Shown in pieces: positions 11,430-24,128 of a DNA stretch of 64,000 nucleotides. The translations under genes and the position numbers were made by a program. The notes below the pieces were generated by a model, which was not told the origin of the DNA, made no database searches, and worked only from the letters and a program-made list of their open reading frames with translations. Each line of letters begins with the position of its first letter. The stretch's first letter is position 1. Source of the stretch: Lonicera japonica (lineage: Eukaryota > Streptophyta > Magnoliopsida > Dipsacales > Caprifoliaceae); assembly GCA_021464415.1 (NCBI GenBank), contig CM038467.1, positions 15,765,411 through 15,829,410 on the forward strand, given 5' to 3'.

Positions 11430-14280
11430 AAACTATGGGTATAGGACTGTGTTTTTGAGTAGAGACACCTTCACTCTATGTGAAGTTTCTCATCCGTTAG
11501 TGAAGCTTATAGGAAAGTAAAACATTCCATTTGTAGATCATAATGAGTTGAGCAACATAGGGAGAACCACTGACTTTAAAAGCTCTACTTTGCCGTCTAA
11601 AGAAGAGTAATTTGACGTCTCTCCATTTTTGTTTTAACTTTGTTAGCAATAGGTCAAAGCAAGGGTTTGCTGGTTTGCCTCTAAAAATTAGGCACATGAA
11701 GCCAGGTGAAAGAGGGTTTTACCTTGTTAAATACCAAGAAGGGCAGTGCTGGACTTTATTCTATGGGCAGCCCATTGACCCCCTTCTCTTTATAAAACCC
11801 TGCTGTAGCTTTGGTAATAATTTGTTGAAGTGTCCTTAAACTCAGTAAAGGCTTTTCTCAGTTTAAAATTTTTCATGGTGGTTGGGATTCCTCTACAAAA
11901 AAAAACTATGATATTATCAGCTTAGAAGATGTGGAACGGTGAAGGGAAGATTTTAGGGGAGAGAATAGGTTGCAGCATTGAAGTTAGAGTCGGGGCTTCA
12001 AGGCTTCTACTGAGAACATTTTCAACAATGAAAAGTAAGATGGGAAGAGGAGGTCCACTTGTCTGATCTTTCATACAAGGGAGGCATCTACATGACTGCC
12101 ATTAATTATAATTGAGAGTTTAGCTGTGTCCAATGACGCTAAGAAGCCTAAGATGCAATTGAAAAAACCTGGCAAAACCAATTTTCTTTAAAACCTTGAG
12201 AAGAATCCTACCTTGGAGTTGGATGAAAGTGATTTGATTTGGAGAGATGAATTTAAGGCTGTAGGGGCTAATTCTAGTGGCAATTGCTTTAGGTATGATC
12301 TTGAACACAAAGTTGGCCAAGGAAATGGGATTTGATGTTAGAGGTACAGCCAGTTTCAGAAGCCAGCCCTTCTCCATAGAAGATGGATATGGCAGTGTGG
12401 ACATCCAGTACAACATCCATCAGAATTTGAAAACAATCTTTCAAATCCAACAGGCTCAGGTGCTAGAAGTTGGGCTAGTGTTGAACATAGTCGGTTTAAC
12501 CTCTTAAAAATGTGGGAATAGCATTATGGAGGCCTTCCTCATCATTAGAAACTAAGGATGGGATAACCTTGTCACTGGGCCCATTATGCAAGCGGGATTA
12601 GATGAATATCGAATCTCAAAGTAGTGCATGAGTTGGTTTTGAATTAGAATAATGCTTTGACATATACTGTTGCTATCTTTGAGATATAAGAGCTTGCTAG
12701 ATGCTTTTGTGAATTTGGTAACTTTTTGGAAAAATGCAGAGTTCGTCTCATTCTGAGAGCTATTTCAATTCAGACTTCTTATTCCAATTGACTCCACTTT
12801 TAAGAGCAGAGAACAATTCCTCATAAGCTTATTCAATTTTGGATCCACTGCGTGACTGACCCAGAGAGTCAATTTCTAGTTGGATGTGGTTAAGAGCTTC
12901 ATAATGGAAACTCTGGTAGGGATATTTTGAAAAAAAAACTCTATTAGTTAGAAAATTTGAGTCCTTCTTCAGCCTTCTGGGTTTATTTTTGGGGTCACCA
13001 TGGGCCAGACTGTAGGGATTTCAAGGGACCGAGAAATCTGCAAGATTTCAAGGAATTTATGGTCTTTGGTCAACTGAGAAGACTGAAATGTTTGGGACCA
13101 CAAATAGATTGGAAGAAGAGAACTGAAGAGGGCAATAGTTAGAAGCAGTCCTCGGAAAGGTTAGGCAAGAGACATTTTCCCAACGGTTGAACCCTTCATT
13201 ATTGCATGGGGGTCTATCAAGTAGCAAACCCATACTTGCATGTGGAGAGTAGACAAATTTCGAATTTCGGATTAACAAATAGGGAATGGAGGCGCTAAGG
13301 CTTGAACCTCCCAGAAAACCAAGCTCTGATGCCATGTTAAGAACCATCTCTCCCAAAAGCTTAAGTTGTTAGGAGAAGGAACCGTAATGAATATCATGCT
13401 TAACAAAGTCTAACATCCATAGGAGTGCCTTCAGTTCAACCCGAAGTAAATTGAGTGCCAATGGTATAAAAGAGATGGATGGGGTCGCATGAATCACTCA
13501 CGAGCTCAAAATAATCTTAGGACCTAGGGTTAGAGTTTTCTTACTCTTTTCATGGGTACCAGCATACATTTGAAGTCACCAATAGCCATCCAATGCTGAT
13601 TTGAAGGTCCAAGGTTAAAAAGGTCATCCCATAGGGCTCATGTGATTATGTAGTCACTGTTTGCTTGGGTAAGACTAAGCAAGAAGTTATTGCTGCCATT
13701 AGAGATTGAAATGGACAATTGCTGGGAAATGTTGGAGAAATTTGAAGGGAAATTGAGTGGAAAAACTAAATGTTGTGAATGCTGTCAAATTCACCATATG
13801 TTCAGAACTGCATAAGATTCGGGGTTATGGGAAGAGCAGATGTTTTTGAAGGTGCTATTCATATAAGGATTGTTTATACCTCTCAAATTCCAGTAAAGAA
13901 GCTTCACAAAGTACTGTTTTGGTCTTTTGGAGGTCCTGAGAGAGTTCTCTTTTTCATGATTCTTGTCTTTAGACCTTCAGCTCTACAAGCTTGAAAAGTT
14001 GCCTCACCAAAGGCAGTGGTAGTCCCCGAAGATTGTGGGGCCGTTCGAAGAGCCTTCCCTTGTCATTTATGTTCCTTTGCTTGGCTTTGTACACTGTAAG
14101 CGCTTTGGGGTTTGGGTTGACTGGTGAAGGCAGGTGATTTGTTAACTCTGCTTGAAAGATTGGCAGCTAAAGGTATGTGATGAAGTTTTTGGTGTTCTGG
14201 AGAAGGATTTGGAATAAGTAACTAATGGAGTTTTGGACCAAGATAAAGCCGGTGAAGCATTATAGGTCTCAGTCAAGTAG
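11430..14280 (-). mobile_element. Decayed LINE ORF2 (endonuclease and reverse transcriptase)
   Basis: Read on the minus strand. Around 13640-13500 the translation gives LWDDLFNLGPSNQHWMAIGD followed by FKCM, the GDFN-type motif of an AP-like LINE endonuclease. At 12390-12180 it gives SNPISLANFVFKIIPKAIAT and SPNQITFI, the RPISL...SPNQ block of LINE reverse transcriptase. At 12060-11880 frames give a degraded RQGDPLSP block and ADNIIVF in place of the catalytic (F/Y)ADD. Around 11620-11500 comes KWRDVKLLFF, the K...L.SFAGR segment. Many frameshifts and stops show the copy is long dead. The 3' zinc finger and RNase H region was not found. A MITE (14355-14764) sits at its 5' side. Confidence 0.7.
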
Positions 14281-14354
14281 GGAGACATTCATGTATTCCC
14301 CAGTGTCCAAGGGAATACGATTATTAAATTCAACAGCATCAGCAAGGTCCTTTG

Positions 14355-14764
14355 AGGGGTGAAAATTTGGGTTCACGTGTTGGGTTGGGGTCGTGTCGAG
14401 ACATATGTAACAGTTTTGCTATCAGCTCGAACACAATCTGATTGATTAATCGTGTCAAGACATTGTAACAGTTTTGCTATTAGTTTGAACACAATCTGAT
14501 TGATTAATCGTGTCAAATGTAGATATAGGTTATATGACACAATTAACCTGTTTAATAACTAGGTTCTTCATGTTTAATCAATAACCTAAACCAATTACCC
14601 TGAATAAGAAATGGATTATGCATAACCTAACTTTAAGTTTAAACGTATCAATTATGGGTCAAGTTGAGTTAGTCATGTCACATGTAGTTAACCCAAACAA
14701 GACCCGTTTATTAAATGAGTTAGTCGTGTTGAGTTCAGGGGCCGTGTCTAATATTGCCATCCCT
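14355..14764. mobile_element. Putative hAT-type MITE with internal 58-bp duplication
   Basis: Left AGGGGTGAAAATTTGGG and right (other strand) AGGGATGGCAATATTAG are imperfect inverted ends of the common AGGGGTGGCAAT type. Inside, GTAACAGTTTTGCTAT...GATTGATTAATCGTGTCAA occurs twice in tandem (14407 and 14465, period 58). Gene-free. The flanking duplication is not clear (GGTCCTTT against GGTCTTCC, offset by a base), so the superfamily is inferred from the ends. Confidence 0.45.
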
Positions 14765-15098
14765 TGGTCTTCCCATGAGTTGATAGATAAGATTCTTCAA
14801 GGTTAGTGTCATGCCAAGATTTTCTATTAGGAGGTGCAAAAGAATTACTGATGCGTAGGAGAGATTTCGTTGGCAATATCTGCGGAGGATTCAAAGACAG
14901 TTATATAGGCCTTTGAATGTACTTGAAAATGATAAAAGGTGGGTCGTCCTCTATGAATATGCTTACAGCTGGGACAGCGTTTGAGTCCTCTCACTTGACA
15001 TAGTCTGTAAACTTTTAATGATATCCTTGCCTCCCAGTTTGAAGTTTCTTCTGTACAGCCTGCTATAAATAAAATGATCTTGTGGAATTTAGGCAATG

Positions 15099-15409
15099 TT
15101 CTAAAAATTGCCAAGCGTTCCCGGGGGTTGAGGGCGGGACTAGCGGCTATGGGATTAATCAAACAAACGATTTTTATATTTATTAATTATTTAAAATAAC
15201 ATAGCAAATAGAATCTAATTTTACTTCTAAAAATAGCATTAAGAGCTTGTTAACCAAATATTCCATAATTCAAAAGAATAATTTTTAAAACAAAAAGGAG
15301 TGAAAGACTTCATTATTCCTGCCAAATCGCCATCTCACAAGACTAGGTGGCCGCATAGCTAGGCTAAGTGGCAGACCACTGCCTAGTGCTTAGGTGGGGA
15401 TTTTTAGAA
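15099..15409. mobile_element. MITE with TTCTAAAAAT ends
   Basis: Left TTCTAAAAATTGCCAAGCG and right (other strand) TTCTAAAAATCCCCACCTAAG are inverted repeats of 10 bp that extend imperfectly. The right half carries the GCCTAGTGCTTAGG wording typical of a common dicot repeat. About 311 bp and non-coding. Flanks do not show an obvious target duplication. Confidence 0.5.
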
Positions 15410-18400
15410 ACCGAATTTAGGAGGGGGTTTTAATACTTCGCGGCGTGATAATTGATGAACAAACGGAGGACAGTAATGGTTCTCATCTGTTGATATTGAC
15501 TGATCGGTAAGAGGAAGAATGGCAGTTGCTGATGGCTTATATCTGGTTTAACAATGTGTTGCTAAGTGTACAGTATTTTGTGAAAGAGTGAACAACACTT
15601 GGTTTTGAATATCCCCCAGCATTTGCTTTTCACATAGAGATGCATCTTTGGAGTGCAGTTTCGAATCTCCTAGAGGAGCTTTGCTTGGTCTTCTGGAGGA
15701 ATTCACATTGGAATTGCATAATTTGTCCAGGTTATGTTCATAACCCAATATCCTGAATTTTTTAAGTTAATTTATTAATTAATTATCTTGTATCAATTCA
15801 TGTGACAAAAGGATAGAACTAGAAGACCCTACTACTTGCACTAGGCTATTTTATATTTCTGCTCTTTTTCCCTTTAAGTTGTTACTCTCTCTTCATCGCC
15901 AATTAAGTGTCGCTATTTGACTTTTGCAGTTTTGAAGAATACACTTGTTTCACATTTAGTGTAAGTTGTCAAGAACAAATCTTATTTTAGCATCATGAGA
16001 TGTGGAATATTAATTTTAATTATGTAACTCTTAATTTGGGGTGTGCCAAAAGGAAAGTGTGATCTTAATTTGGGACTGAGGGTAATAGTGGATGCAACTG
16101 ATCTATGATTCGACTATAAATTCTTTGAAGATGAGCAATATACTGTATGTTGTAATTTCAACTGCAATTTGCACTTACATGTGTTCAATTAACACCTTGA
16201 ATATTAACTTGGAGAGCCTTTAGATGATTTGAGGTTGAGAACACCATCACGTTCTTTTTCATAGACAATGTAGCTGGTTTTATATGGTTGAGATTGTGCT
16301 CAGGTGACAAAAGGAACCAGTTCTCCTTGTTAAACTTTTTGGTTGTGCTTGCCACTAAATATATATTTGCTCACAGTTACCTTCATCTTCTCAGGTTCAG
16401 TGTCAAAGATGTTTGAAATCTGAAGGTTGTTGCAGGTCTTGCTCTACCCTTGCGAATGAAGTTACTACATAATACTTGTCTTTACGTGAAGAGTTCTGTT
16501 TCTATTTGTTCACAAGAAAAATAATTCACAATTGCAAAGACGGGCTGCGCTCTTTTATTTCTTTTCCACTTGTCAGGTCTGTATGTTTGTTCTGATAAGA
16601 ACATCTTGTGTTGCACTATATGTTGTCCCCACTCATTCCGACTATCAGCTGAGACAGTGTGACTGCCATGAATATGATACCAATTGTATTGATTGTATAT
16701 AAATAATGGCGAATTGTGTCTGTTGTATATACGCTTTACTTTTACTTGCTGTTAATTAGTTAGTGTCAGTTTTCCTTTGCAAGTTGAAGCTGGGGTTTGA
16801 TGCTTATGCGTTTTCCAATTTTGATTTTGTTTAAAGTAACAGTTTCCAACTGGAAAATAGAGTGGAACTTCTTCCCTTGCTTGTCATAAGAGGATTATGG
16901 TGTCATATGACTTGATTTGTGGCGGAAATCTTTTTGGCTTTGACTGTAGATGGAAACAGAACTGCTCAAACCATTTAGAAGGTATGATGCAGTGTGCAGA
17001 TAGTACTTGTACAATTCATGGAAGTAGATTCAGTTCATAGTTCTCTACTGGGTAGATTTCAAAATAGCTTTATTTTCCTCTGCTTTTCCTTAATTTGCAT
17101 TATTACCGCTTTCCGCCCATTTAAACTTCAAAAAGTGAAAAATGTGTCCCACAAATGATTCTCAGATAGAGCGTTGGAGCACATTGATTTCAAGCTGCAG
17201 CTGCTGTTTTTTTTTCCCAAATTTCGGTGCAGATTCATTTATTCAAAGGCATGATTTTGTGAAAGATGAGTAGCATTGCTCGTGTAAATAGACACGAAGG
17301 AGTTGTGATCGGACTTCACACAACGGTCAATTTTCCCCCCTCTCAAATATTGTATCTATTGGTTATTTGCTTTTTTTGGTTGTGGGTTGAAACATTTGAG
17401 TGCGTTTTGATTGCAAAATAAAAAAAATGATTGAAAAAAACAAAGTAAATTAATTTTTGTGAGAAATAAAAAAATGAGACAAATAACTTAACTCTTCAAG
17501 CGTGGGTGAGGCAATTTTCATGAAAAATGAAGATTAGGGGCGGAATATTACTCCAAATCATTCTTCACTTTTTGTATTTTTTTTAAAAAAGAAGTAAGTT
17601 AAGTTAGTTTTTTTGTTTTTTGATTTTGCAATTAAACAGACCATTAATCTTTTGCCAAGCGGGATATTAAAAAATAGGATTGTAAGAAAAAAATTTTCGC
17701 AAAAGAACCGGGAAATAATGTTTTTTTAAATTAAGGGGATATATTTGATCAAATTCTAAAAGAATTGCAAAGTTAACTATGCAGTAAATTTTTTAATTGC
17801 ATTTTTTCTTATGAAATCATATAAAATTAAATTTGCACTACATGTTTTTTAGCATATTACTATAAATAAGTGTTTAATTGACAGTACTTTAGAATAATTT
17901 TAACAAATTATATATTCAAAACCTATTTATTAATAAAATGCACATAATAATTTTTTCGGAGTTATGCAAAGTTAAGTTTGCACTTTCTATTTTTTTAAAT
18001 ATTACTATGTATTTGTGTTTGTTTGACTTTGTTTTAAAGTTTTATGAATGATAAATAATAATATACTTGTTAAAAAATATAAGTACATCATGCAAAATAA
18101 ATTTGCAATAAATTTATTTAATTGCAAAGTTAAGTTTGCACTCAACATAATTTAGTACAAAGTAAAATTTGCACTCAGTCAAAATCCTTATTTTAAAACA
18201 TAATTGATAAATAAGCTCTTATCTCCAAATAATAATAATATTTATGTCCTTATTTTTAAAAAATATTATTCATTAATTTTTTTTTTACAAAAAAATATTA
18301 TTACGCAAGTCTTTTTACCATATTTTTAATTTACCAATTTCTTAGTTGGGGTAAGTCGTGCATTATGACTAAAATAGGCATATACATGTATATCTCCGAG

Positions 18401-19469
18401 GCCAAGAGCCCAAGACCAGAATAGTCGGAGCAGAAATTGTGGGGGCCTCGTCCTTTGGGCCAGAAGCTATCACTATTCACCAACCTTACCTACATCTCAT
18501 CTTTTTCAACTTTTTTGGTGGCTCCATGTACAAGTACAACCCGTCAACCCACACCGAAAATTGCACCATTTTATTTTTACAATTTCAATTGAAAATCAAC
18601 AAGAAACCCTTGATTCCCAGGTTATTGAAGAATTTTAGAGGAATATTTATCTTAAACCTCCACCACTGTGTTGCTACCCTTAATCCCTTATATAAATCGA
18701 TATAAGCATTCCACAAAAATCATATTCAGTGACAAAAAATGTCTTAAAAGATTTAAAGTGTTAAAGAGTAATTTTAGGGAGTGCTAATATTATTACCTTA
18801 TATTTATTTATCTTTACTTTTATGCGAGTGTCTTTTATTACGTACTCTTACAAATAACGTAATTTGAAATAGCTGTCTGGCCCGGGAGTGTTTTTTATTA
18901 TGAATACTCTTACAAATAATGTAATTTGTAATAACTCTCTTTCCTCAATTACTAATTGCTTTTAACTCTTATGGAAATCTAAAAACAGTTAGTAATAACC
19001 TTGTTTGTTAATTGCAGGGATCCAAAGAAACATGGAGTCCAGTCTAAACATTGAGCCAAAAAATAGTCAACACAAATCTCTCTCTCACATGTGCGTGTGA
19101 GACAAAGGTGGGCAATTATCTATCTTGCAAATGGAACGTACATCTAATATAAAGAAAGGAGGTCAAACATATAGGCCAACATTATTTAATGTGTTAGATA
19201 TTCCTCAACTTGAAACTTACTCACCCTATTTTATGCTGCTGTCGGTTGATTACAACTATACTGAAGCAGAGTAATTTGATAATCATCTAACCTGCTAATT
19301 TGATTATATATTTTCCTTTTCTTTTAACCCTGACTCAGAACACTCTTAACAGAGAGAGATAATAACGTTACAATTTGAAACATAATAACATTACAACTTG
19401 AAACATAAGTTCGTACAATATATACTAGGTCGTAACCCGTGTTAAAAAACATTATCAACTAATTAAATT
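15410..19469. other. Intergenic, no gene recognised; one MITE
   Basis: No supported gene. A minus-strand open frame at 15548-15748 encodes 66 residues without a recognisable domain. At about 17400-17640 the ends TGCGTTTTGATTGCAAAAT and, inverted, GTCTGTTTAATTGCAAAAT delimit a short AT-rich MITE; the same GCGTTTGATTGCAA end recurs at 40062. 17640-18340 is extremely AT-rich, with repeated AAAGTTAAGTTTGCACT wording. 15850-17300 is closer to average composition and could be a decayed transcribed region. Confidence 0.4.
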
Positions 19470-20049
19470 TAGGGGTGTGCAACCGAACCATGCGGGGCCG
19501 GCTTGAACCGAACTGACTAGTCGGTTTTGCTAAAATGGTCAACCGAATTGAATCGATGAATACTTAAAACCGGTCGGGGTCGGTTCGGTTGGCGCCGGTT
19601 TTTCGGTTTTTTCGGTTTTGGGCTTAGACAATTAGGCCTATTTTATATTGTTGGGCCATAACTGAAAAATTATTTTTACATTATTGGGCCATGATTTAAA
19701 GTTATTTTTGACAAAAAATTAGGCTTTGTTTTAATCAATTTTGACACTTTTCTTCTTATATCATTTTTGACAAAATATATATATATATATTTTATACTTT
19801 TCATCATCTTTATTCTTTAACCTTTTTTTAAAAGGCATAAACTTATACATCAAACTAATAAATGAATGACATGTGTATTGTCGGCTCGGTTCGGTTTTCA
19901 CTGGTTCTATGACATTGGTAACTGACAATCGAACCGGCCCCTTTCGGTTCTCATTTTTCTCAATTGAACCGGGACTGAAAACCTTAAAAACCGGCTAATT
20001 CGGATCGATTCGGCTCGGGTCGGTTTTTCGGTTATTTTGCACACCCCTA
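19470..20049. mobile_element. hAT-type non-autonomous element (CGGTT-rich), 580 bp
   Basis: Begins TAGGGGTGTGCAACCGAACC and ends (other strand) TAGGGGTGTGCAAAATAACC. Flanks ATTAAATT (19462-19469) and CTTAAATT (20050-20057) match at 7 of 8 bases, consistent with an 8-bp target duplication. Subterminal regions are dense in ACCGG/CGGTT repeats, while the centre is AT-rich with TTGGGCCAT repeats and no transposase. It resembles the element at 34492-35056 in size and layout. Confidence 0.75.
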
Positions 20050-20057
20050 CTTAAATT

Positions 20058-21089
20058 TGAGTTTCATTTTCAAAAACTATTTCCCATTATTATATAGATC
20101 ATCATCCAGATTCATCCTTTAAAAAAGGTTCTTTTGGAGTATTATCTTTCTTCATCTCACCCCAAAAATGAGTGTTTTCGTTGTTAATCTTTACTCCTCC
20201 ATTGGGAATTAGGTTAATGGCTTAAAAACTTTATTTCAGCTATATTTTATACATTGTATATATGCAAAGATCCTCTAGTTAGAACTACATTATCTTTTAT
20301 TGCAAATTTTCCTATTTATTTTGGTTTTAAAATAAAAGCAAAATTCGTTTACGTGTCTTGAGGGTGACGTTATAATATCTAGTTTTTTTATAATTAGTGA
20401 ACCTTTGATTCACATAAATCTTCCCTTTCAAGTGCAAATCTAATTTTATGTTAAAGTATAAGATTCTCAATTTGTCATCCTTTCATATTGGAGAATTAGT
20501 TTGAAGATTGCAATCTTGTATTCATATATAAAATCTTCCTTGCATATATATTAGACTATCATATATTCTATTTGTCTTCTCCTTTAATTTTCTCACTTGT
20601 TTACTTCAATTCTCTGTTCGAGATTCCGTGTTTTCTTAGGAACTGAGAATGGTAATTTTACAAATTAAGTTTGAGCTTCAGCATATAAACTGGGATCCAA
20701 ACTCTAGCAGTGAATTATGAGTGTGAGTCAACCAGTTTAAAAGATTCTTGAAAATAACAAAAACTCTAACCAAACGACTGCTATATAAAGTATCATCTGA
20801 GAGAAAACAGGACGCAACAACGAAATAATCAATTTTACAACTGAAACTTTGGAAGCGGAATGTGCTGAGAAGTTTCCATTTCTGATGATAAAATTTTGAT
20901 GGAATATTAAAGAAATAGACGTGGGTCTAGTTGATCTTCAAAAACTCAGGTCAACTAAGCTTTGTTAAGGGATCACATCACCTTTCTCACTTCCAAGGAA
21001 TAACTATTTGTTTATTTCTTCTATTGTATGTTAGAGTATTATAAATTCTTCTTAATAGCTGCAGCTTCTCTATTGTGGCGAAGGGAGAA
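20058..21089. other. Upstream region of the P450 gene
   Basis: AT-rich spacer between the hAT element and the P450 start codon. It presumably holds the promoter and 5' leader; apart from the TATA-like box at 20781-20790 nothing specific was recognised. Confidence 0.4.
20781..20790 (+). promoter_or_regulatory. TATA-like box upstream of the P450
   Basis: CTATATAAAG lies about 300 bp before the P450 start codon, at a plausible distance for a promoter with a leader of roughly 280 bases. No transcript evidence is available, so the link is an inference. Confidence 0.4.
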
Positions 21090-24000
21090 ATGGATTCAAT
21101 AGTTTGGACTATTACAACAGCATTTCTCGTCCTTTTTTTGGCCAAGTTTGTACAGAACAGGAGAAAAGAGTCTGAGAAAAGGAGTAATATTAAGTTGTTG
21201 CCACCAGGAAGAAGAGGATGGCCACTAATAGGTGACAGCCTAAACTGGTACAATGCTGTTGCAAGTTCTCACCCCCCTGCTTTTGTTGAACAACAAGTTC
21301 AAAGGTACCCTACTCGGTTTCATTATTCTTTCCGTGCATATTCTTGAACAAAATATGTTACTTCATTACGAACACGATATAAGATTATTGGGTAGAAGTC
21401 TGCCATGTTGAATATGAATTTGAGTGATATTTTGTACAAGCTCCTTCAATTCTGACATAAACACAAACTGATACGACTCAAACTCACAACCTTGGATATT
21501 TAGAGCTTAACATAATAATTAACTTCAAATGAACTGAATTGATCAAATTTGCAGGTACGGGAAGATTTTTTCATGCAGTCTATTTGGTAAATGGGCAGTT
21601 GTATCTGCGGATCCTACATTTAACCGATTCGTGATGCAAAACGAAGGCAAGTTATTCAAGTCAAGTTATCCGAAATCATTCAGAGAACTGGTTGGAATAA
21701 ATGGGGTGATCACTGCTCAAGGAGACCAACAAAGAAAACTTCACTCCATTGCCTCCAATATGATGCGATTAGATAAGCTTAAGTTCCATTTCTTGAAGGA
21801 TATTCAAGTCGTTATGATCCGAACTATCACAAATTTCCCCAACAATCACGTCCTCCTCCTCCAGGATGCTTGTAGAAAGGTATAAAATATTTTTTGTCTC
21901 CTACCAAAATAAAATAAAATTAGGAATGTATTGTATAGGTATATATATGCTTGTTCTGATTATTTCTTAGCATGTAGTTTATTTACTTGATTGATTAATT
22001 TGTATTAGGAAGTTAATATAACCTTTCTCAGGTAGCTATTAACCTGATGGTGAATCAACTTATGGGAGCGTCGAGCGAGTCTGAAGTGAATGAAATGGCT
22101 CAGTTGTTCTCCGACTTTGCCGATGGTTGCCTCTCTGTTCCTATCAATTTACCTGGTTTCACTTTTCACACTGCTATGAAGGTCAAAATTAACTTCAAAC
22201 CATTTTCACCCTCCGCATATTTTGTTGTCATTTTAAATTAATTTGTTTGAGGATTAATGTAACTGCAGGCAAGGACCAATATAGTAAGCAAGATAAACAA
22301 GACGATAGAGATGTGTAGATCAAAAGAAAAAGAAGAAGAAGAAGAAGAAGTTGGCAATGGTTTATTGGGAAGATTGGTGAATGAGGGAAGTCTACCTGAT
22401 GATAACGTGGCCGATTTCATTATAAACCTTCTATTTGCTGGGAATGAGACTACTGCTAAAACCATGCTTTTTGCTGTTTATTTCCTCACTCATTCTCCCA
22501 ATGCCATGGCCCAATTACTCGTATGTTGATTTAGAACATTTATATATATATATATATATATATGTATTTGAGCACAAGTATGCTAATTCTATGTAGCTAT
22601 GGAAATTAATTAAATTAATGACAGGAGGAGCAAGAGAAGCTGAGGAGTCAAAGAAGCAGCAGCTTTCATGGTGAAGAAGAGGAGATGCTTACATGGCAAG
22701 ACTACAAATCTATGCCTTTCACTCAATGCGTACGTCTCTATTTTTTCAATTAATCCCACGACTATATATATATATGTATTGTAGGTGTTTGTCTCTCTCA
22801 CCAAGCTAGTGACAGATAGATACAACAGTTGTAACAAAAAGAAATTTTCTTCTATTTGTTCTCGGTTGTACAGGCAGGCAGGCCCTTCAGAAATATTCAA
22901 TAAATTCTATACTTTCTTTAATTTCCTAAAGTTTATATATGTCATATTAATTGTTACTTTTAAATTTTAAGATTTACATGCACTTAAATAAAAAAACAGG
23001 TGATTGATGAAACACTAAGGCTAGGGGGCATCGCAATTTGGCTGATGAGAGAGGCAAAAGAAGACATTCCATACCAAGGTGAATTTACACTCGCGTTACA
23101 TGTGCTGACTGCTTAATAGATTAACTTGTTTCCATCTTTTACCAAAAAAAAAGAAAATGATACATCCAAACGTTTATTTATTACCGTACGTGGTGGAAGA
23201 CTTGTAATACTTACACTAATCTTTGCATTAATTATTTAACCTTCAAATTAAATTCACAAAAGTTCTGTTGGTTGATAGAACGCACGAAAGTGAAAAGCTG
23301 GATCCCTTTTTAATTACACAACTTTTTTTGAGTCAAGATTGTGCATTCATTAATTGTGTTCTTTTCCTGTTGTTCCAAAATGAAAAAAATAAAAAAAATG
23401 TTCCCTAAAAACTAGCCTGATAAAGTTGGTTAAAAAATTGCAGATTTTATTATACCCAAAGGATGCTTTGTAGTTCCATTTCTTTCGGCAGTACATCTAG
23501 ATGAAACCTTGTATGAGGAAGCTCTCACTTTCAATCCTTGGAGATGGATGGATCCTCAAAATCAGGTCGGCCCCGCCCCGCCCCTTCTTTAAATCTCTCT
23601 TTTCTCTCTGTTGTTTTATAAAGCTAATTAATTAATAATAAATACATATTGTGAATTAATTATGAAGGAAAAGAGAAATTGGAGAAATAGTCCATTTTAT
23701 GCTCCGTTTGGGGGAGGATCTCGCTTTTGTCCGGGGGCAGAGTTGGCTCGTCTTCAAATTGCTCTCTTTCTTCACTACTTTGTTACTACTTACACGTAAG
23801 TCTTCGTTTGCTCCGTGTAAAATATTATATGTTAAATTTATATTAAGAAAATACATCTTTTAAACTTTTCATCTGAAACTAGCTAGAAAGTTCAGGTTAT
23901 GCAAATGCGACATATATATTATAAATAAATTTCTAATTATTATTTGAAAGATTTGAATTATTTTGATACGTTCTAATAGTCATTAGAACTAATATATTAT

Positions 24001-24128
24001 AGGTAATTTTGTTTGTCAGGTGGACCCAAACCAAGGAGGATAGGATGTCCTTCTTCCCTTCTGCCAGATTAGTCAATGGCTTTCCAATCCAATTAAGTAG
24101 ACGTCATGACTCCACAAAATCATGTTAA
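21090..24128 (+). CDS. Cytochrome P450, CYP90/CYP724 type
   Basis: Nine exons join into a complete 494-residue protein: 21090-21304, 21555-21879, 22032-22181, 22269-22520, 22625-22729, 23000-23078, 23444-23565, 23668-23795, 24020-24128, all with GT-AG introns. Residues 4-18 are a hydrophobic membrane anchor, followed by the proline-rich hinge LLPPGRRGWPLIGDS. The I-helix oxygen-binding motif AGNETT is at 287-292, the K-helix ETLR at 353-356, and the haem loop PFGGGSRFCPG has its Cys ligand at 437. The ending and the PGAELARLQIALFLHYFV wording fit the CYP85 clan, best CYP724, whose characterised plant members catalyse C-22 hydroxylation in brassinosteroid synthesis at the endoplasmic reticulum. 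CYP90B is the main alternative. A run of six Glu (252-257) comes from a GAA microsatellite in exon 4. The ATG at 21090 is the first in frame. No partner pathway gene lies nearby. Confidence 0.9.
22541..22563. repeat. (TA)n microsatellite in P450 intron 4
   Basis: Uninterrupted TA dinucleotides within the intron between exons 4 and 5. Similar TA runs occur at 26883-26900, 30050-30066, 41701-41725 and 56072-56093. They are likely length-polymorphic. Confidence 0.85.
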
